Below are positions 6,728 through 7,848 of a stretch of 7,848 nt of DNA, in pieces. The DNA is from Methylophilaceae bacterium. Lineage in GTDB: Bacteria > Pseudomonadota > Gammaproteobacteria > Burkholderiales > Methylophilaceae. The stretch spans positions 1 through 7,848 of the forward strand of contig RFOR01000029.1 of the NCBI GenBank assembly GCA_009926525.1, read 5' to 3'. A program made the translations under genes and the position numbers. The notes beneath the pieces were generated by a model. That model did not search any database. It saw nothing but the letters and a program-made list of their open reading frames with translations, and was not told where the DNA came from. Numbering within the stretch: the stretch's first letter is position 1; each line of letters begins with the position of its first letter.

Positions 6728-7828
6728 TTATTCGAAAAGTTGTTTTAACTTGCTTGGGGTTGTGACGCCGCGTTCAGTAATGATACCGGTCACTAAACGA
6801 GCTGGCGTGACATCAAAAGCAGGATTAAGCTCATGGCAATGCTCAGGGGTAATGCGCACAGATTGGATTGAGCCATCGCCTGCTAAGCCTGACATGTAGC
6901 TAACCTCCTTTGCATCGCGCATTTCGATTTCAATATCGCTTAAGCCATCATGTATTGCCCAATCAATAGTAGGTGAGGGCACAGCCACATAAAAAGGCAC
7001 CTGATTATCAAAGGCAGCTAACGCTTTTAAGTAAGTCCCTATCTTGTTGCAGACATCCCCCGTGCTCGTCACGCGGTCAGCGCCCACAATCACCATGTCG
7101 ACTTGCCCGTGTTGCATAAGATGCCCGCCAGCATTATCACTAATGACGGTATGAGGAACGCCATGCTTACCTAACTCCCATGCGGTGAGGCTTGCGCCTT
7201 GGTTGCGTGGGCGTGTTTCATCCACCCAAACGTGGATATTCATGCCTGCATCATGTGCTTTGTAAATAGGCGCTAAAGCAGTGCCCCAGTCTACGGTAGC
7301 AAGCCAGCCAGCATTGCAATGGGTGAGGATATTAAAAGTCTTTTTTGTGTTTTTTGCGGATGTTTCCTCTATAAGGCTTAAGCCATGCTGACCGATTGCA
7401 TGATTGATTTGCACGTCTTCATCACAAATCAAAGCAGCTTCGTGCCAAGCGCCTTGCAGTCGTGCTTCTGGAGGCAATGCAGCTAAAACGCTTTGCATGC
7501 GCTTCACCGCCCAGCGTAAATTAACAGCCGTTGGTCGGCTTTGCAACAAAGATTTTGCAGATTTTTCGATATGTATATCACTCGCGTTTTCTTGCACCGC
7601 AAGTGCCATCCCGTATGCAGCCGCTGCACCAATTAGTGGCGCACCACGTACTTGCATGGTTTTGATGGCGACTATCATTTCATCAAGATGCGCTAATTCT
7701 TTGACTTCGAAGCGATGTGGAAGCATCGTTTGATCGATAATTTGCACAGAAAATCTCACATCATTTTTGGTCGAGTCCGCACCAGTAATAGGCCAAATGG
7801 TACGGTAGACTTTTTCATCAATTTTCAA
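6728..7828 (-). CDS. mtnA: 5-methylthioribose-1-phosphate isomerase, start at or beyond the contig edge
   Basis: MtnA converts 5-methylthioribose-1-phosphate to 5-methylthioribulose-1-phosphate in the cytoplasm; some relatives also accept 5-deoxyribose-1-phosphate. Counting from a TTG at 7828-7826, the product has 366 residues and spans the whole family. Seen in order are YRTIW near the N-terminus, VQIIDQTMLPH (28-38), QVRGAPLIGAAAAYG (59-73), LTHCNAG with the expected catalytic Cys171, WVDETRPRNQGA (201-212), IVGADRV with the expected catalytic Asp251, GDVCNKIGTYLKA (257-269) and FDVTPARLVTGIITERG (338-354). The longer frame that begins MCIRDS is an artefact of adapter sequence at 7830-7848. 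The TTG falls where the family's initiator methionine is expected, but its ribosome site lies outside the window, so the true start cannot be confirmed. It is the first visible gene of a two-gene operon with the aldolase. Confidence 0.95.
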   Translation of the reverse strand: MKIDEKVYRTIWPITGADSTKNDVRFSVQIIDQTMLPHRFEVKELAHLDEMIVAIKTMQVRGAPLIGAAAAYGMALAVQENASDIHIEKSAKSLLQSRPTAVNLRWAVKRMQSVLAALPPEARLQGAWHEAALICDEDVQINHAIGQHGLSLIEETSAKNTKKTFNILTHCNAGWLATVDWGTALAPIYKAHDAGMNIHVWVDETRPRNQGASLTAWELGKHGVPHTVISDNAGGHLMQHGQVDMVIVGADRVTSTGDVCNKIGTYLKALAAFDNQVPFYVAVPSPTIDWAIHDGLSDIEIEMRDAKEVSYMSGLAGDGSIQSVRITPEHCHELNPAFDVTPARLVTGIITERGVTTPSKLKQLFE

Positions 7829-7829
7829 G

Positions 7830-7848
7830 CTGTCTCTTATACACATCT
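7830..7848. other. Nextera/Tn5 mosaic-end adapter remnant (not genomic)
   Basis: The last 19 bases, CTGTCTCTTATACACATCT, are identical to the Tn5 mosaic end used in Nextera library adapters, in the orientation produced when a read runs off its insert. The match is full length and ends exactly at the window edge. The sequence is best treated as untrimmed adapter, with real genome ending at 7829. A natural Tn5 end is unlikely because no transposon sequence follows and it lies inside the start of mtnA. Confidence 0.96.

Noticed and set aside
7404..7733. 109-residue plus-strand open frame opposite mtnA
   Set aside because: Lies wholly antisense to conserved mtnA codons, has no ribosome site, and its Cys/Ser/Ala-rich sequence resembles no protein family.
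7829..7846. MCIRDS N-terminus on MtnA
   Set aside because: Encoded almost entirely by the Nextera mosaic end (7830-7848), not by genomic DNA, and not part of the family's N-terminus.
7830..7848. Natural Tn5-type transposon end
   Set aside because: The match is exactly the 19-base engineered mosaic end at the very edge of the contig, without any adjoining transposon or target duplication.

Overview
The window is a chromosomal segment of a proteobacterium, most likely a betaproteobacterium. Methylophilaceae/Nitrosomonadales-like is my best guess. This rests on overall protein resemblance, moderate GC by eye and gene order, and I could not test it by database search. From 1 to about 5950 it carries the classical translation cluster on the + strand: the 3' end of thrS, infC, rpmI, rplT, pheS, pheT, ihfA, a small MerR-family regulator that overlaps ihfA, and tRNA-Pro(GGG). 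These genes make two aminoacyl-tRNA synthetases, initiation factor IF3, ribosomal proteins L35 and L20, and the alpha subunit of the DNA-bending protein IHF.

The most instructive parts of this block are the control regions. infC appears to start at an ATA codon (230) placed six bases after a good Shine-Dalgarno, which fits the family's habit of rare start codons for IF3 self-regulation. The infC-rpmI gap has a hairpin followed by a T-run, where L20 feedback would be expected. A strong terminator-like hairpin follows rplT and may have a competing pairing partner. An AT-rich near-perfect inverted repeat lies in the pheS leader. The ihfA promoter region carries repeated TGTTAA-type words and a near-consensus IHF site.

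After the tRNA and its terminator, the strand switches. From 6089 to the right edge there is a two-gene minus-strand operon: mtnA (5-methylthioribose-1-phosphate isomerase), then a class II aldolase. The aldolase looks like L-fuculose-phosphate aldolase rather than the MtnB dehydratase. The pair therefore suggests the short 'DHAP shunt' for salvage of 5'-methylthioadenosine and/or 5'-deoxyadenosine, not the full methionine salvage pathway.

The last 19 bases (7830-7848) are exactly the Tn5/Nextera mosaic-end sequence. They are almost certainly untrimmed sequencing adapter and not genome. They create a false N-terminal extension (MCIRDS) on mtnA, whose plausible true start is a TTG at 7828. I saw no CRISPR array, insertion sequence or obviously novel multi-gene system. 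No gene-free stretch exceeds 300 bases.
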